From a virus: 31,949 nt of DNA. Shown here piece after piece: positions 1 through 7,177 of the stretch. The stretch covers positions 1-31,949 of the IMG/VR virus record IMGVR_UViG_3300022074_000214, one strand, 5' to 3'. The notes under the pieces were generated by a model, which ran no database searches, was not told the DNA's origin, and worked only from the letters and a program-made list of their open reading frames with translations. A program made the position numbers and the translations under genes. Numbering within the stretch: the stretch's first letter is position 1; each line of letters opens with the position of its first letter.

Positions 1-524
1 GTCAGTTTGGTGTAACTAAAGAGAATGGTCAGTACGTCATCTTTGACACATATGATTTTGAATCTGTAGATCAAAGCTACCTTGATTCCATTAAAGAATC
101 TCTTGGTACTAAAAACATCTTACCATTCGTTAGCAAACTCGGCGGTCAGTTGATGCCAGAGAACCCAGATGGCACTAGCCGCGAGGATGCATTAAAGGTA
201 CGCATACGCATACCGGATGAGCCACAAGTTGTTGATATGGACTTTGACAACGACATTGAGCCAACAGCATCTACGTTTGTATTTGAGGGGCCGATGACCA
301 ACAAGCGTAAGAAGTTGTGGGACACCTTCACTAGTATGTTTGTTACACCGGCAGAGGCTGGTCAGCTTGACAGGCTTGTTCCTCTTGGCCTGACCGGCAA
401 GCAAACAAGAGACTTTTATGAAAACTATACTAAAGAATTAACTAGAGATGGTGCTGTTCCTGCAATGGGTTCTGCTCAAGTACCGCTATCTCCTGACACT
501 GATACTAGCTTTTTGGATAATTAA
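1..524 (+). CDS. Partial hypothetical protein (C-terminal 173 residues)
   Basis: The frame is open from the left edge of the window, so the true start lies upstream. The TTG-ATG near 150 is internal and has no convincing ribosome binding site. The visible part is acidic at its end (it finishes with SFLDN) and has mixed alpha/beta character with no membrane segment. I do not recognise a family. It is followed two bases later by the next start (526), so it probably belongs to the same transcript as the small genes leading to the terminase. A structural or host-interaction role is possible, but nothing in the sequence proves it. Confidence 0.75.
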   Translation, partial: QFGVTKENGQYVIFDTYDFESVDQSYLDSIKESLGTKNILPFVSKLGGQLMPENPDGTSREDALKVRIRIPDEPQVVDMDFDNDIEPTASTFVFEGPMTNKRKKLWDTFTSMFVTPAEAGQLDRLVPLGLTGKQTRDFYENYTKELTRDGAVPAMGSAQVPLSPDTDTSFLDN

Positions 525-525
525 T

Positions 526-831
526 ATGTCAAGAACACCAGCATGGACAAGAAAAGCCGGAAAGAACCCTCAAGGTGGTCTCAACGCTGCCGGTCGCGCA
601 TCTTACAAAGGCGGAACCCTCAAAGCCCCAGTGAAGTCAGGGGACAACCCACGCCGCGCCAGCTTCCTAGCACGGATGGGAAAGATGAGGGGGCCGGAAC
701 GAGACAGCAAGGGTAGACCAACACGTTTGTTGTTATCCTTAAAAGCATGGGGTGCATCGTCCAAAGCTGATGCAGTTCGTAAGGCTAGGGCAATTACTAA
801 GCGTAACAAAGCAAAGAAAGCGAAAGCGTAA
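526..831 (+). CDS. Small basic protein, DUF6321-like
   Basis: This 101-residue protein is very rich in Lys, Arg and Gly. It opens with the pattern W-T-R-K-A-G-K-N-P and later has S-F-L-A-R-M-G-K-M and L-L-S-L-K-A-W-G. The pattern matches, from memory, a small domain of unknown function found in many marine phages (DUF6321); the name should be verified. The ATG at 526 sits two bases after the previous stop, and an earlier in-frame ATG at 448 lies inside the preceding gene and is rejected. The high positive charge suggests nucleic-acid binding, which is an inference only. The gene ends in a TAATG overlap with the next gene. Confidence 0.8.
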   Translation: MSRTPAWTRKAGKNPQGGLNAAGRASYKGGTLKAPVKSGDNPRRASFLARMGKMRGPERDSKGRPTRLLLSLKAWGASSKADAVRKARAITKRNKAKKAKA

Positions 832-1061
832 TGTGTTTGAGCATGGCAATTAAAGCAGGGGCTGCTTCGGGTATGTTTAAAAAAGCTGGTCAAATTTCGC
901 CAGCGCAAAACATCCCTACAACAAAAGCTGTAAATAAAGAACGTGAAAAGGTTGCTAAGAAAGCCGCCAAAAGAGTTCGTCCGCGCAACCTTCGCATGAG
1001 AGGTGGTGCTGGCAATCGCAGTATGTTTGGTAATCAGGAGAATAAAAATGCCAATGGGTAA
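831..1061 (+). CDS. Small basic hypothetical protein
   Basis: This 76-residue basic protein is Lys/Arg/Ala-rich in the middle and Gly/Arg/Asn-rich at the end. The motif R-P-R-N-L-R-M-R-G-G-A-G near residues 51-62 resembles the Arg/Gly tails of small marine-phage proteins. The ATG at 831 overlaps the previous stop; a second ATG at 843 is possible. There is no recognised domain, signal peptide or membrane segment. Its last codons overlap the next gene by 14 bases. Function unknown. Confidence 0.6.
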   Translation: MCLSMAIKAGAASGMFKKAGQISPAQNIPTTKAVNKEREKVAKKAAKRVRPRNLRMRGGAGNRSMFGNQENKNANG

Positions 1062-1182
1062 AGGAACATACGGCTCAAAGAAGGGTCGTCCACCAAAGAA
1101 GTCAATGCTTACTGCTGGGCAAAAGAAGCTGCCAGAAGCGTTGAAGAAAAAAATTATGAAGTCTAAAAAGAATGGCAGTTAA
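1048..1182 (+). CDS. 44-residue very basic protein
   Basis: This is a short gene starting MPMGKGTYGSKKGRPPKK and ending KSKKNGS, with about one third Lys/Arg. An AGGAG ribosome site lies about 8 bases before the ATG at 1048. It overlaps the previous gene by 14 bases and the next by 11, as expected in a packed phage operon. The GRP-like stretch (K-G-R-P-P-K-K) resembles an AT-hook-like minor-groove motif, but at this length that is only suggestive. Function unknown. Confidence 0.6.
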   Translation: MPMGKGTYGSKKGRPPKKSMLTAGQKKLPEALKKKIMKSKKNGS

Positions 1183-1339
1183 CGAAGCTGGTAACTATAC
1201 AAAGCCGGGAATGCGCAAGGCTTTGTTCAATCGCATAAAGGCTGGCGGCAAAGGCGGCAAGCCGGGTCAGTGGTCTGCGCGTAAGGCGCAGATGCTGGCT
1301 AAAGCCTATAAAGCTAAAGGTGGTGGATATACCTCATGA
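1172..1339 (+). CDS. 55-residue basic conserved phage protein
   Basis: The protein starts MAVNEAGNYTKPGMRK and carries G-G-K-G-G-K-P-G-Q-W-S-A-R-K-A-Q-M-L-A-K followed by a G-G-G-Y end. This pattern (K-P-G-Q-W-S-A-R-K) recurs in small proteins of marine phages as I remember them; I cannot assign a family name safely. It overlaps the preceding gene by 11 bases and ends in an ATGA overlap with the following gene, which supports translational coupling. Function unknown; charge and size suggest a nucleic-acid-associated or host-targeting peptide. Confidence 0.65.
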   Translation: MAVNEAGNYTKPGMRKALFNRIKAGGKGGKPGQWSARKAQMLAKAYKAKGGGYTS

Positions 1340-1581
1340 AGAAGCCGCAGAAGTCATTAGTCAACTGGACAAAGCAGAAGTGGCGCACTAAGTCAGGCAA
1401 GCCATCAACGCAAGGTTCTAAAGCTACTGGTGAACGGTATCTGCCTTCAGCTGCCATTAAAGCTATGAGTTCTAGCCAATATGCAGCAAGCAGCAAAAAG
1501 AAACGTGAAGACACAAAGAAGGGCAAACAGTTTTCAAGCCAGCCCAAGGCTGCAAGACGCATAGCTAAAAGGTTTAGATAA
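1336..1581 (+). CDS. Small basic protein, DUF5872-like
   Basis: This 81-residue protein contains K-S-L-V-N-W-T-K-Q-K-W-R-T, then G-E-R-Y-L-P-S-A-A-I-K-A-M and K-K-R-E-D-T-K-K-G-K-Q-F. The 'SL..W..QKW' start with a central 'RYLP' and a basic tail resembles the DUF5872 type of small phage protein (family name from memory, unverified). The start overlaps the previous stop (ATGA), and the stop overlaps the next start (TAATG). It is the fifth consecutive strongly basic small protein in this block. Function unknown. Confidence 0.7.
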   Translation: MKKPQKSLVNWTKQKWRTKSGKPSTQGSKATGERYLPSAAIKAMSSSQYAASSKKKREDTKKGKQFSSQPKAARRIAKRFR

Positions 1582-2012
1582 TGCTTGCCGAACTCGCAGC
1601 TGCTAATGCGGCCTTTGCTGTTATTAAGACAGCCATCCAAAATGGACGCGAGTTAGCATCTGTTGGCAGTGAGATAAGTAAGTTTGTCCACTCACAAGAA
1701 ACTATCCGACAAAAACAATTAAAGAAGAAGTCATCTATGTTTGGTGATGACTTTCAAGAGTTTATGGCTCTTGAAGAGTTGCGTAAGAAAGAAGCTGATC
1801 TTAGATCTTATATGCAGTTGTATGGTAGGCCGGGGCTGTATCAAGACTGGATTGAGTTCCAACGCAAAGCTAGGGTCGAGCGTCAGAATCAGCAGCTTGA
1901 AGCGCATCGCAAACAACAACAGCTTATAGAAAACATAATTATTGGCTCTGGTATAATAGGCATTATATTGTTAGTAATGTTTATTGGCTTTTTTATTTTT
2001 GAGGCAGCATGA
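1581..2012 (+). CDS. Hypothetical protein with C-terminal membrane anchor
   Basis: This 143-residue protein has an Ala-rich amphipathic N-terminus (residues 1-25), a charged, coiled-coil-like central part with many Gln, Lys and Glu (about 40-115), and one hydrophobic segment at about 117-140 (IIIGSGIIGIILLVMFIGFF) that reads as a C-terminal transmembrane helix. AAAGG precedes the ATG by about 8 bases. It sits between the small basic genes and terL. The layout would suit a membrane-anchored accessory factor; a holin role is possible but less likely, because a lysis cassette is present at 21368-22485. Function unknown. Confidence 0.7.
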   Translation: MLAELAAANAAFAVIKTAIQNGRELASVGSEISKFVHSQETIRQKQLKKKSSMFGDDFQEFMALEELRKKEADLRSYMQLYGRPGLYQDWIEFQRKARVERQNQQLEAHRKQQQLIENIIIGSGIIGIILLVMFIGFFIFEAA

Positions 2013-2203
2013 GTTTTTTACACACACTAAAGAAAGAAGAGCGTGACCTTCTTAGAAAAATAGTGAAGAAGGTACACCTTGCTCACCACCCAAAAGAATT
2101 TTGCACTGACCGCGAAGCAGACAAGGTTATATCTGTTATAGGGCCAGAGGTTGTTGAGCGTATGATTAAGTTTGGCAAGGATAACAAGGTTGACCAACTT
2201 TAA
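2009..2203 (+). CDS. 64-residue hypothetical protein upstream of terL
   Basis: This is a small helical, Lys/Glu/His-rich protein starting MSFLHTLKKEERDLLRK. A GAGG ribosome site precedes the ATG, which overlaps the previous stop (ATGA). Its 3' end overlaps the start of terL in another frame. There is no recognised domain. The position just before terL is where many phages keep terS, but no HTH of that type is evident here and a better terS candidate lies at 31402. Function unknown. Confidence 0.65.
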   Translation: MSFLHTLKKEERDLLRKIVKKVHLAHHPKEFCTDREADKVISVIGPEVVERMIKFGKDNKVDQL

Positions 2204-3710
2204 GTATAAGCCAGACGGTCAGGTACTGAAAGGCTTTATGAAGTCTGACGTATTCTTTCGTGGCCTTAGAGGGCCAGTAGGTTCTGGTAAGTCTGTATGT
2301 TGTTGTGTTGAAATCTTTCGCCGCGCACTTGAACAGAAAAAAGCGGAAGATGGAAAGCGTCACAGTCGCTGGGCTATTATCCGTAACACCAACCCACAGC
2401 TTAAAACTACAACCATTAAGACATGGCTTGACTGGTTTCCAGAAGAAGAGTGGGGCAAGTTCCTTTGGTCTGTGCCATACACACACCATATTAAAAGGGC
2501 TGACATCGATCTTGAAGTTATCTTCTTGGCATTAGATAGGCCAGAAGATGTTAAGAAGTTGTTGTCATTAGAACTTACAGGCATATGGATTAACGAGGCT
2601 AGGGAAATACCTAAGTCTATCATCGATGCTTGTACTATGCGTGTTGGTCGTTACCCTTCTATGAAAGATGGCGGCTGCACATGGACAGGTGTAATTGCAG
2701 ATACTAACGCTCCAGAGGAGGATCATTGGTGGCCGATAATGTCGGGCGAAGTGCCGATACCAGATCACATACCCAAAGACGAAGCAAAAATGTTGGTAAA
2801 GCCAGACAATTGGGAGTTCTACACTCAGCCAGCTGGCATGACGGAAGTCAAAGATCAGGAAGGCAACGTCAACGATTATATCCCAAACGAGAGTGCAGAA
2901 AATCAAAACAATATGAGGAAAGACTACTATCCGAATATCGTCAGGGGAAAGACGAAGAGTTGGATTGATGTCTATGTAATGAATCAGTTAGGTACTATCA
3001 AAGATGGCAAACCCGTTTATCCCATGTTTGTTACTGATACCCACGTCGCCAAGGAAGAAATCCCTGTGGCATCGGGTGTGCCTGTATATATTGGTGTTGA
3101 CTTTGGCCTTACTCCTGCTGCTGTAATAGGGCAGAAAGTGCGTGGACGTTGGCTAATCTTGCAAGAGATTGTAGCATTTGACATGGGCATTGTCAGGTTT
3201 AGTGAGGTGATGCGGCAAGAGATTTCATCACGTTATGGTGATTGCGAAATAAATATTATAGGCGATCCAGCTGGTGACTTCCGCGCACAAACTGATGAAT
3301 CGACACCGTTTCAGATACTGCGCGGCTGCGGCTTGAATGCAAGGCCAGCGCAATCAAATGATGTGTCGCTGCGTCTTGAATCTGTTAATGCACCATTGAA
3401 TAGAATGATTGAGGGTGCGTCTGGGTTTCTTGTTGACCCTCGGTGCCGTACTTTAATTAAAGGCTTTGAGGGTGGCTATCAATATAAACGTATGCAAGTA
3501 TCTGGTGAAAGGTTTGATGACAAGCCGGAGAAAAACCACTTCTCTCACATACATGATGCATTGCAGTATTTAATGATGGGTGCTGGTGAAGGTAGGAACA
3601 TATTGCGTAATGTTTCTGCAACTACTAAGCCATTCCAAGCTAAGACGGAGTTTGATGTGTTTAGCCGTAGGCCAAAGCCAAGAAGGCAGGGTTTGTGGTC
3701 AAGAATGTAA
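2172..3710 (+). CDS. terL: Terminase large subunit
   Basis: This is the packaging motor ATPase and nuclease, 512 residues. The Walker A motif is G-P-V-G-S-G-K-S (residues 34-41). A Walker-B-like hydrophobic strand ends in W-I-N-E-A, with E as the catalytic carboxylate. The RNase H-like nuclease domain shows Y-I-G-V-D-F-G-L-T, then I-I-G-D-P-A-G-D, and a late H-I-H-D-A-L-Q-Y, giving the three expected Asp residues. The first in-frame ATG is residue 23, inside conserved sequence, so translation probably begins at TTG 2172 or TTG 2190. Both lie within the preceding gene, and an AAGG lies upstream of TTG 2190. The protein translocates DNA into the prohead through the portal (4086-5627) and cuts concatemers. 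The DNA-recognition subunit is probably the gene at 31402. Confidence 0.95.
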   Translation: MARITRLTNFKYKPDGQVLKGFMKSDVFFRGLRGPVGSGKSVCCCVEIFRRALEQKKAEDGKRHSRWAIIRNTNPQLKTTTIKTWLDWFPEEEWGKFLWSVPYTHHIKRADIDLEVIFLALDRPEDVKKLLSLELTGIWINEAREIPKSIIDACTMRVGRYPSMKDGGCTWTGVIADTNAPEEDHWWPIMSGEVPIPDHIPKDEAKMLVKPDNWEFYTQPAGMTEVKDQEGNVNDYIPNESAENQNNMRKDYYPNIVRGKTKSWIDVYVMNQLGTIKDGKPVYPMFVTDTHVAKEEIPVASGVPVYIGVDFGLTPAAVIGQKVRGRWLILQEIVAFDMGIVRFSEVMRQEISSRYGDCEINIIGDPAGDFRAQTDESTPFQILRGCGLNARPAQSNDVSLRLESVNAPLNRMIEGASGFLVDPRCRTLIKGFEGGYQYKRMQVSGERFDDKPEKNHFSHIHDALQYLMMGAGEGRNILRNVSATTKPFQAKTEFDVFSRRPKPRRQGLWSRM

Positions 3711-3755
3711 ATATTCCATTATTCCTACCCCTAGGGATAAGTATATTGGAATATT
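3710..3755 (+). terminator. Hairpin overlapping the terL stop (possible terminator)
   Basis: AATATTCCA at 3710-3718 pairs with TGGAATATT at 3747-3755. Inside it, TATTCCTA (3720-3727) pairs with TAGGGATA (3732-3739) with one G-U pair around a CCCC loop. The last base of the terL stop codon is part of the left arm. There is no long T run after it, so it may attenuate or process RNA rather than terminate fully. Confidence 0.45.
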
Positions 3756-3758
3756 ATA

Positions 3759-3794
3759 TTGTGCGTTGCGTTGCAAACATGCATAGGGTTATTA
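3759..3794 (+). promoter_or_regulatory. Promoter-like region before the head operon
   Basis: This stretch lies between the terL hairpin and the 3814 start and begins with the 10-mer TTGTGCGTTG (3759-3768), which recurs before the fibre operon at 16871. One reading gives a -35 of TTGCGT (3766-3771) and a -10 of TTATTA (3789-3794) with a 17-base spacer; both are weak matches to the sigma70 consensus. The common GATTAGCATG at the start codon is also shared with the 16914 gene. The promoter role is inferred. Confidence 0.4.
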
Positions 3795-3813
3795 GGGCAT
3801 AAAGGAGATTAGC

Positions 3814-4086
3814 ATGTGTACCTCATCTGTTTTTAAGCCAGTTGTAAAACTTACTCGTGGCTTACTTGGCATTTCAAAGCCTCAAGCTCCCGGTGAATCT
3901 GAAGAAGCAAAAGCTGCGCGTGAAGAGCGTAAGCGTATGATGGCAGAGCAAGAAGAGACGCAAAAAGAAGAGCGTCAAAAAAGATTGCAAGATCAAGTTC
4001 GCAGACGCAAGCGTGGCGGCACAGGTCAGCGTTCCCTAATTACAGGTCAAGCTGGTGGTGTTGGCTATTTTGATGAGACAATATAA
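3814..4086 (+). CDS. Hypothetical head-region protein upstream of portal
   Basis: This 90-residue protein has three parts: a short N-terminus with a Cys (M-C-T-S-S-V-F-K-P), a highly charged Glu/Lys/Arg helix (about 30-68), and a Gly-rich end with R-R-K-R-G-G-T-G-Q-R-S-L-I-T-G. The basic GTGQRSLITG-type end is a recurring feature of the small gene placed just before the portal in marine podoviruses (recollection, not searched). AAAGGAGA precedes the ATG, and the stop overlaps the portal start (TAATG). It may assist portal assembly or remain in the head; no function is shown. Confidence 0.7.
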   Translation: MCTSSVFKPVVKLTRGLLGISKPQAPGESEEAKAAREERKRMMAEQEETQKEERQKRLQDQVRRRKRGGTGQRSLITGQAGGVGYFDETI

Positions 4087-5627
4087 TGGATACAGTTGCA
4101 CGGCGTATGCTGGAGCGGTTCGAAAAGTCTAAGCAGAACCGTGTACTTTTTGAATCATTGTTTGAAGAGTGTTATGAATACGCTCTTCCAATGCGACAGA
4201 GCTTCTTTTATGAAAGCCCCGGTCAACGCCGTGATGATAAAATCTTTGATGAGACTGCCGTTGTAGGTACACAAGAGTTTGCATCAAGATTGCAATCAGG
4301 TCTTGTTCCTAACTTTGCACGTTGGGCTGACCTCCTTGCTGGCAGTGAAGTGCCAGAACAAGAAGCTGATGATGTTAATAACAGCTTGGATCAGGTAACA
4401 GATTATGTATTTGAAATTATCCAGAACTCTAACTTTGGGCAAGAAGTTCATGAATCGTTTATGGACTTGGCTGTTGGCACAGGTATTCTTCTTGTGGAAG
4501 AAGGTGACGCAATTAATCCGGTTCGTTTCAATGCGATTCCATTACCGAGTGTATATCTTGATACAGGCCCGGATGATAAAATTGACCATGTATATAGACA
4601 GCGTTCTCTCAAGTATTCGGATTTGCCTGTGGCGTATCCAAAAGCGGTATTTCAAGAAAGAACCGCCAAAGCAATAGCCAACAATCCTGATGGCAAAGTA
4701 CAAATTGTTGAGATTGTTTGCCGAAACTATGAGAAGCGAAACGAAGATCGCTTTGACTTTTATGTAATTAACGTACCAGAACAAGAGACTATTGTTGTTG
4801 ATCAGTTCAAAGGTACTGGCGCAAACCCTTATGTTTGTTTCCGTTGGTCAAAAGCTAGTGGTGAAATTTATGGGCGTGGCCCACTCATCAATGCATTGTC
4901 TGCAATTAAGACAACTAACCTGACTATTGAGCTTGTGTTAGAGAATGCGCAAATGGCTATCTCTGGCATCTATCAAATGGATGATGATGGTATTATTAAC
5001 ACTGACACAATTAACCTTGTGCCGGGAACCATCATTCCTAAAGCTATGGGGTCGCAAGGTTTGCAGCCGATCAGGAATGCTGGCAACTTTGATGTTGCCC
5101 AGTTAGTTCTTGGGGATATGCGCAGTAACATCAAGCGAGCGTTGTATAACGATATGCTTGGCGACCCCAACAAAACACCCGCTAGCGCAACTGAAGTGGC
5201 AGAACGCATGGCTGACCTATCCAGACGGATTGGCTCTGCCTTTGGCAGACTGCAAGCAGAGATGGTGCAACCAATCTTGCAGCGGGTCGTTTACATATTG
5301 AAGAAGCAAGGTCGCATTGATTTACCTACAATCAATGGGCGTGAAGTAAAGGTTCGTTCTGTATCACCTCTTGCACAAGCGCAAGCTAATCAAGATATAT
5401 CATCTATATCTCGTTACTTGCAGCTGGTTGGTGGTACGTTTGGGCCAGAAATCCTTAACCTACTTGTAAGCTCAGAAGATGTTGCGGTGCATCTTGCTAA
5501 GAAGTTTGGTGTGCCTGATACGCTTGTACGCGATAAAGTAGATCGTGAAGAGTTGATAGCAGCTGCACAGCAAATGAGACAGCAACAAATGCAACAACAA
5601 CAGATGATGCAAGGACAGGATGTCTAA
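4086..5627 (+). CDS. Portal protein (head-to-tail connector, T7 gp8-like)
   Basis: This 513-residue protein matches the Head-tail connector family. The start has R-R-M-L-E-R-F-E-K and C-Y-E-Y-A-L-P-M-R, then F-D-E-T-A-V-V-G-T-Q-E-F-A-S-R-L-Q-S-G-L (about 55-74). The middle has the typical 'R-F-N-A-I-P-L-P-S-V-Y-L' and 'G-E-I-Y-G-R-G-P', and the end is a Gln/Met-rich tail. It forms the dodecameric ring at one capsid vertex through which DNA is pumped and to which the tail attaches. Length suits the T7 family (about 510-540). The gene overlaps both neighbours, giving a coupled head operon. Confidence 0.93.
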   Translation: MDTVARRMLERFEKSKQNRVLFESLFEECYEYALPMRQSFFYESPGQRRDDKIFDETAVVGTQEFASRLQSGLVPNFARWADLLAGSEVPEQEADDVNNSLDQVTDYVFEIIQNSNFGQEVHESFMDLAVGTGILLVEEGDAINPVRFNAIPLPSVYLDTGPDDKIDHVYRQRSLKYSDLPVAYPKAVFQERTAKAIANNPDGKVQIVEIVCRNYEKRNEDRFDFYVINVPEQETIVVDQFKGTGANPYVCFRWSKASGEIYGRGPLINALSAIKTTNLTIELVLENAQMAISGIYQMDDDGIINTDTINLVPGTIIPKAMGSQGLQPIRNAGNFDVAQLVLGDMRSNIKRALYNDMLGDPNKTPASATEVAERMADLSRRIGSAFGRLQAEMVQPILQRVVYILKKQGRIDLPTINGREVKVRSVSPLAQAQANQDISSISRYLQLVGGTFGPEILNLLVSSEDVAVHLAKKFGVPDTLVRDKVDREELIAAAQQMRQQQMQQQQMMQGQDV

Positions 5628-5886
5628 TCAATTAGGTATTGACAATTTTCCTCGTACTAAACAAAACGATGAAAAAATATCCAAAGATATAAGATCGTTG
5701 TTTCGCACTCCTAATGGACAGGAAGTGTTGAAGTATTTACGCTCTATCACCATCGAAGCAGTCACAGGGCCAGCAGCTTCTGATGCCGAGCTAAGGCATC
5801 TTGAGGGGCAGCGGTATTTAGTCGGCCTCATTGAGAGGCGTATTAAACATGCAGAAAAGGTAGAAAAGAATGGAACAAGCAGATAA
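5620..5886 (+). CDS. Bbp19-like small phage protein
   Basis: This 88-residue protein contains F-R-T-P-N-G-Q-E-V-L-K-Y-L near residues 27-40 and an 'L-E-G-Q-R-Y-L-V' motif near 64-72. That combination resembles the Bbp19 family of small proteins found between portal and scaffold in podoviruses (assigned from memory). It overlaps the portal by 8 bases and the scaffold by 17. The role in head assembly is unknown. Confidence 0.65.
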   Translation: MSNQLGIDNFPRTKQNDEKISKDIRSLFRTPNGQEVLKYLRSITIEAVTGPAASDAELRHLEGQRYLVGLIERRIKHAEKVEKNGTSR

Positions 5887-6571
5887 TGTGGAAGTAGCTG
5901 TGGCTACAGAAGCACCTGTGTCCGATCGACCAGAGTGGCTTCCTGAGAAATTTAAATCACCAGAAGATATGGCATCATCATATTCTGAGCTAGAATCAAA
6001 GCTAGGTCAGGGTGAAGATGCTCTTAGAGACAAGATTGTTTCTGAACTAGAACAAGAAGCATATTCAAATAGACCAGCTACAGCTGGTGACTATAACATT
6101 CCAGAAGCTGTTGACCCAGAGCTTGCAACCGATAATGCATTGTTTCAATGGTGGGCTAATCATGCATATGAAAATGGATATAGCCAAGAAGAGTTTGAAG
6201 ATGGCATTAGTCAGTATGCAGAAGCTCTTGAGGCTATGCAGCCTGATCTTGATGCTGAACGTCAGCTTCTTGGTGATAATGCTGATGCTCGTATTGAAGC
6301 TGTCGATCTCTGGTCTAAAAAGTTTTTCCCGGCAGAGTTTGAAGAAGTGATTGTTAGCATTGGTCAGTCAGCAAAAGGCATTGAGGCTTTAGAGTTTCTT
6401 ATGTCTCAAATGCAGGGATCATCTGTATCACCTGATGGTCAGCCTCTTGGTCGCACATCAGAATCTGATCTGCGTTCAATGATGCAAGACCCACGTTACT
6501 GGAACCCTGTCAAGAGAGATGCTGCATATGTCAAGCAAGTCGAAGAGGGTTTTTCCCAACTCTATCGGTAA
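5870..6571 (+). CDS. Capsid assembly scaffolding protein (T7 gp9-like)
   Basis: This 233-residue acidic, largely helical protein carries the characteristic start 'R-P-E-W-L-P-E-K-F-K-S-P-E-D-M-A-S-S-Y-S' (about 21-40), followed by a Glu-rich helix and a basic helical end (W-N-P-V-K-R-D-A-A-Y-V). Scaffolds of this type guide capsid protein into proheads and then leave. Gene order portal-scaffold-capsid supports the call. The ATG at 5870 lies 17 bases inside the previous gene, preceded by an A/G-rich AGAAAAG. Confidence 0.88.
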   Translation: MEQADNVEVAVATEAPVSDRPEWLPEKFKSPEDMASSYSELESKLGQGEDALRDKIVSELEQEAYSNRPATAGDYNIPEAVDPELATDNALFQWWANHAYENGYSQEEFEDGISQYAEALEAMQPDLDAERQLLGDNADARIEAVDLWSKKFFPAEFEEVIVSIGQSAKGIEALEFLMSQMQGSSVSPDGQPLGRTSESDLRSMMQDPRYWNPVKRDAAYVKQVEEGFSQLYR

Positions 6572-7073
6572 CATCTACCATAAGGCAGATGGCGTAGAAA
6601 TAGTGAAGGCAACCAGCGAACACGCTGGTTATCTTCAACATCGTCTTAGAACTACAGACATTCGTGAATGCATGATCTCTGGCGCATCGCCTTGGTCTGC
6701 TTTGCACTTGCCTCTCGCTGATAAGAGTGGTCAAACTTGGACTATTCTCATCAACGGAGAGCCAGCATGTATGTATGGTGTCTCAGGAATATCTGATGAA
6801 GATGATTTGTACAGCGCAGTTATATGGTTGCTTGGTAGTGATTTAATAGACAAAGAGTGGCGTAAGTTCCTTAGAGTTACTAAGCAAATTGTAGAACATC
6901 TCCAAACTCAATATGATATATTAGAAAATGTTGTACCAGCTGATCACAACAAAACAATTAAGTGGTTGGATTGGTTAGGTTTTATTTTTGCCCACAAACC
7001 TACAGTTATTAATGGCTTTAACTGTGTGCGTTTTGTGCGTTGCAATTACAACATAGAAGTGAGATTTGAATGA
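6528..7073 (+). CDS. GNAT-fold internal virion protein (T7 gp13-like)
   Basis: This 181-residue protein resembles the acetyltransferase-fold phage protein related to T7 internal virion protein A. Visible features are the start 'V-E-I-V-K-A-T-S-E-H-A-G-Y-L', the strand 'I-N-G-E-P-A-C-M-Y-G-V', and the 'L-E-N-V-V-P-A-D-H-N-K-T' plus 'W-L-D-W-L-G-F' end typical of GNAT proteins. I chose ATG 6528 because AGAGA lies about 8 bases upstream; ATG 6519 is also possible. Both starts lie inside the scaffold gene. Enzymatic activity is not implied; T7 members act structurally or are needed for infectious virions. The end of the gene contains the 10-mer TTGTGCGTTG (7034-7043). Confidence 0.75.
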   Translation: MSSKSKRVFPNSIGNIYHKADGVEIVKATSEHAGYLQHRLRTTDIRECMISGASPWSALHLPLADKSGQTWTILINGEPACMYGVSGISDEDDLYSAVIWLLGSDLIDKEWRKFLRVTKQIVEHLQTQYDILENVVPADHNKTIKWLDWLGFIFAHKPTVINGFNCVRFVRCNYNIEVRFE

Positions 7074-7177
7074 TATTACGGCCTGTTTTAATCTGACAGC
7101 CCCTTATGGGACAACTGGATGAGGAACGAAACGGACAACCGTTGGTGTAGTGTAACTTTTTATAAGGACTGAAAGAA
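7074..7177 (+). promoter_or_regulatory. Leader region of the capsid gene
   Basis: This 104-base gap precedes the major capsid gene. It contains a small inverted repeat ACGG-ACAA-CCGT and, near the end, GTGTAGTG followed by TATAAGG, which resembles the GTGTAGTG...TATGAT of the fibre promoter at 16882-16902. TATAAG could be a -10 element, but no clear -35 sits at 16-18 bases. A dedicated late capsid promoter is plausible and unproven. Confidence 0.35.

Noticed and set aside
603-908. Minus-strand reading frame of 101 residues
   Set aside because: Antisense to the DUF6321-like gene, no ribosome site, arises from Arg/Gly-rich coding on the plus strand.
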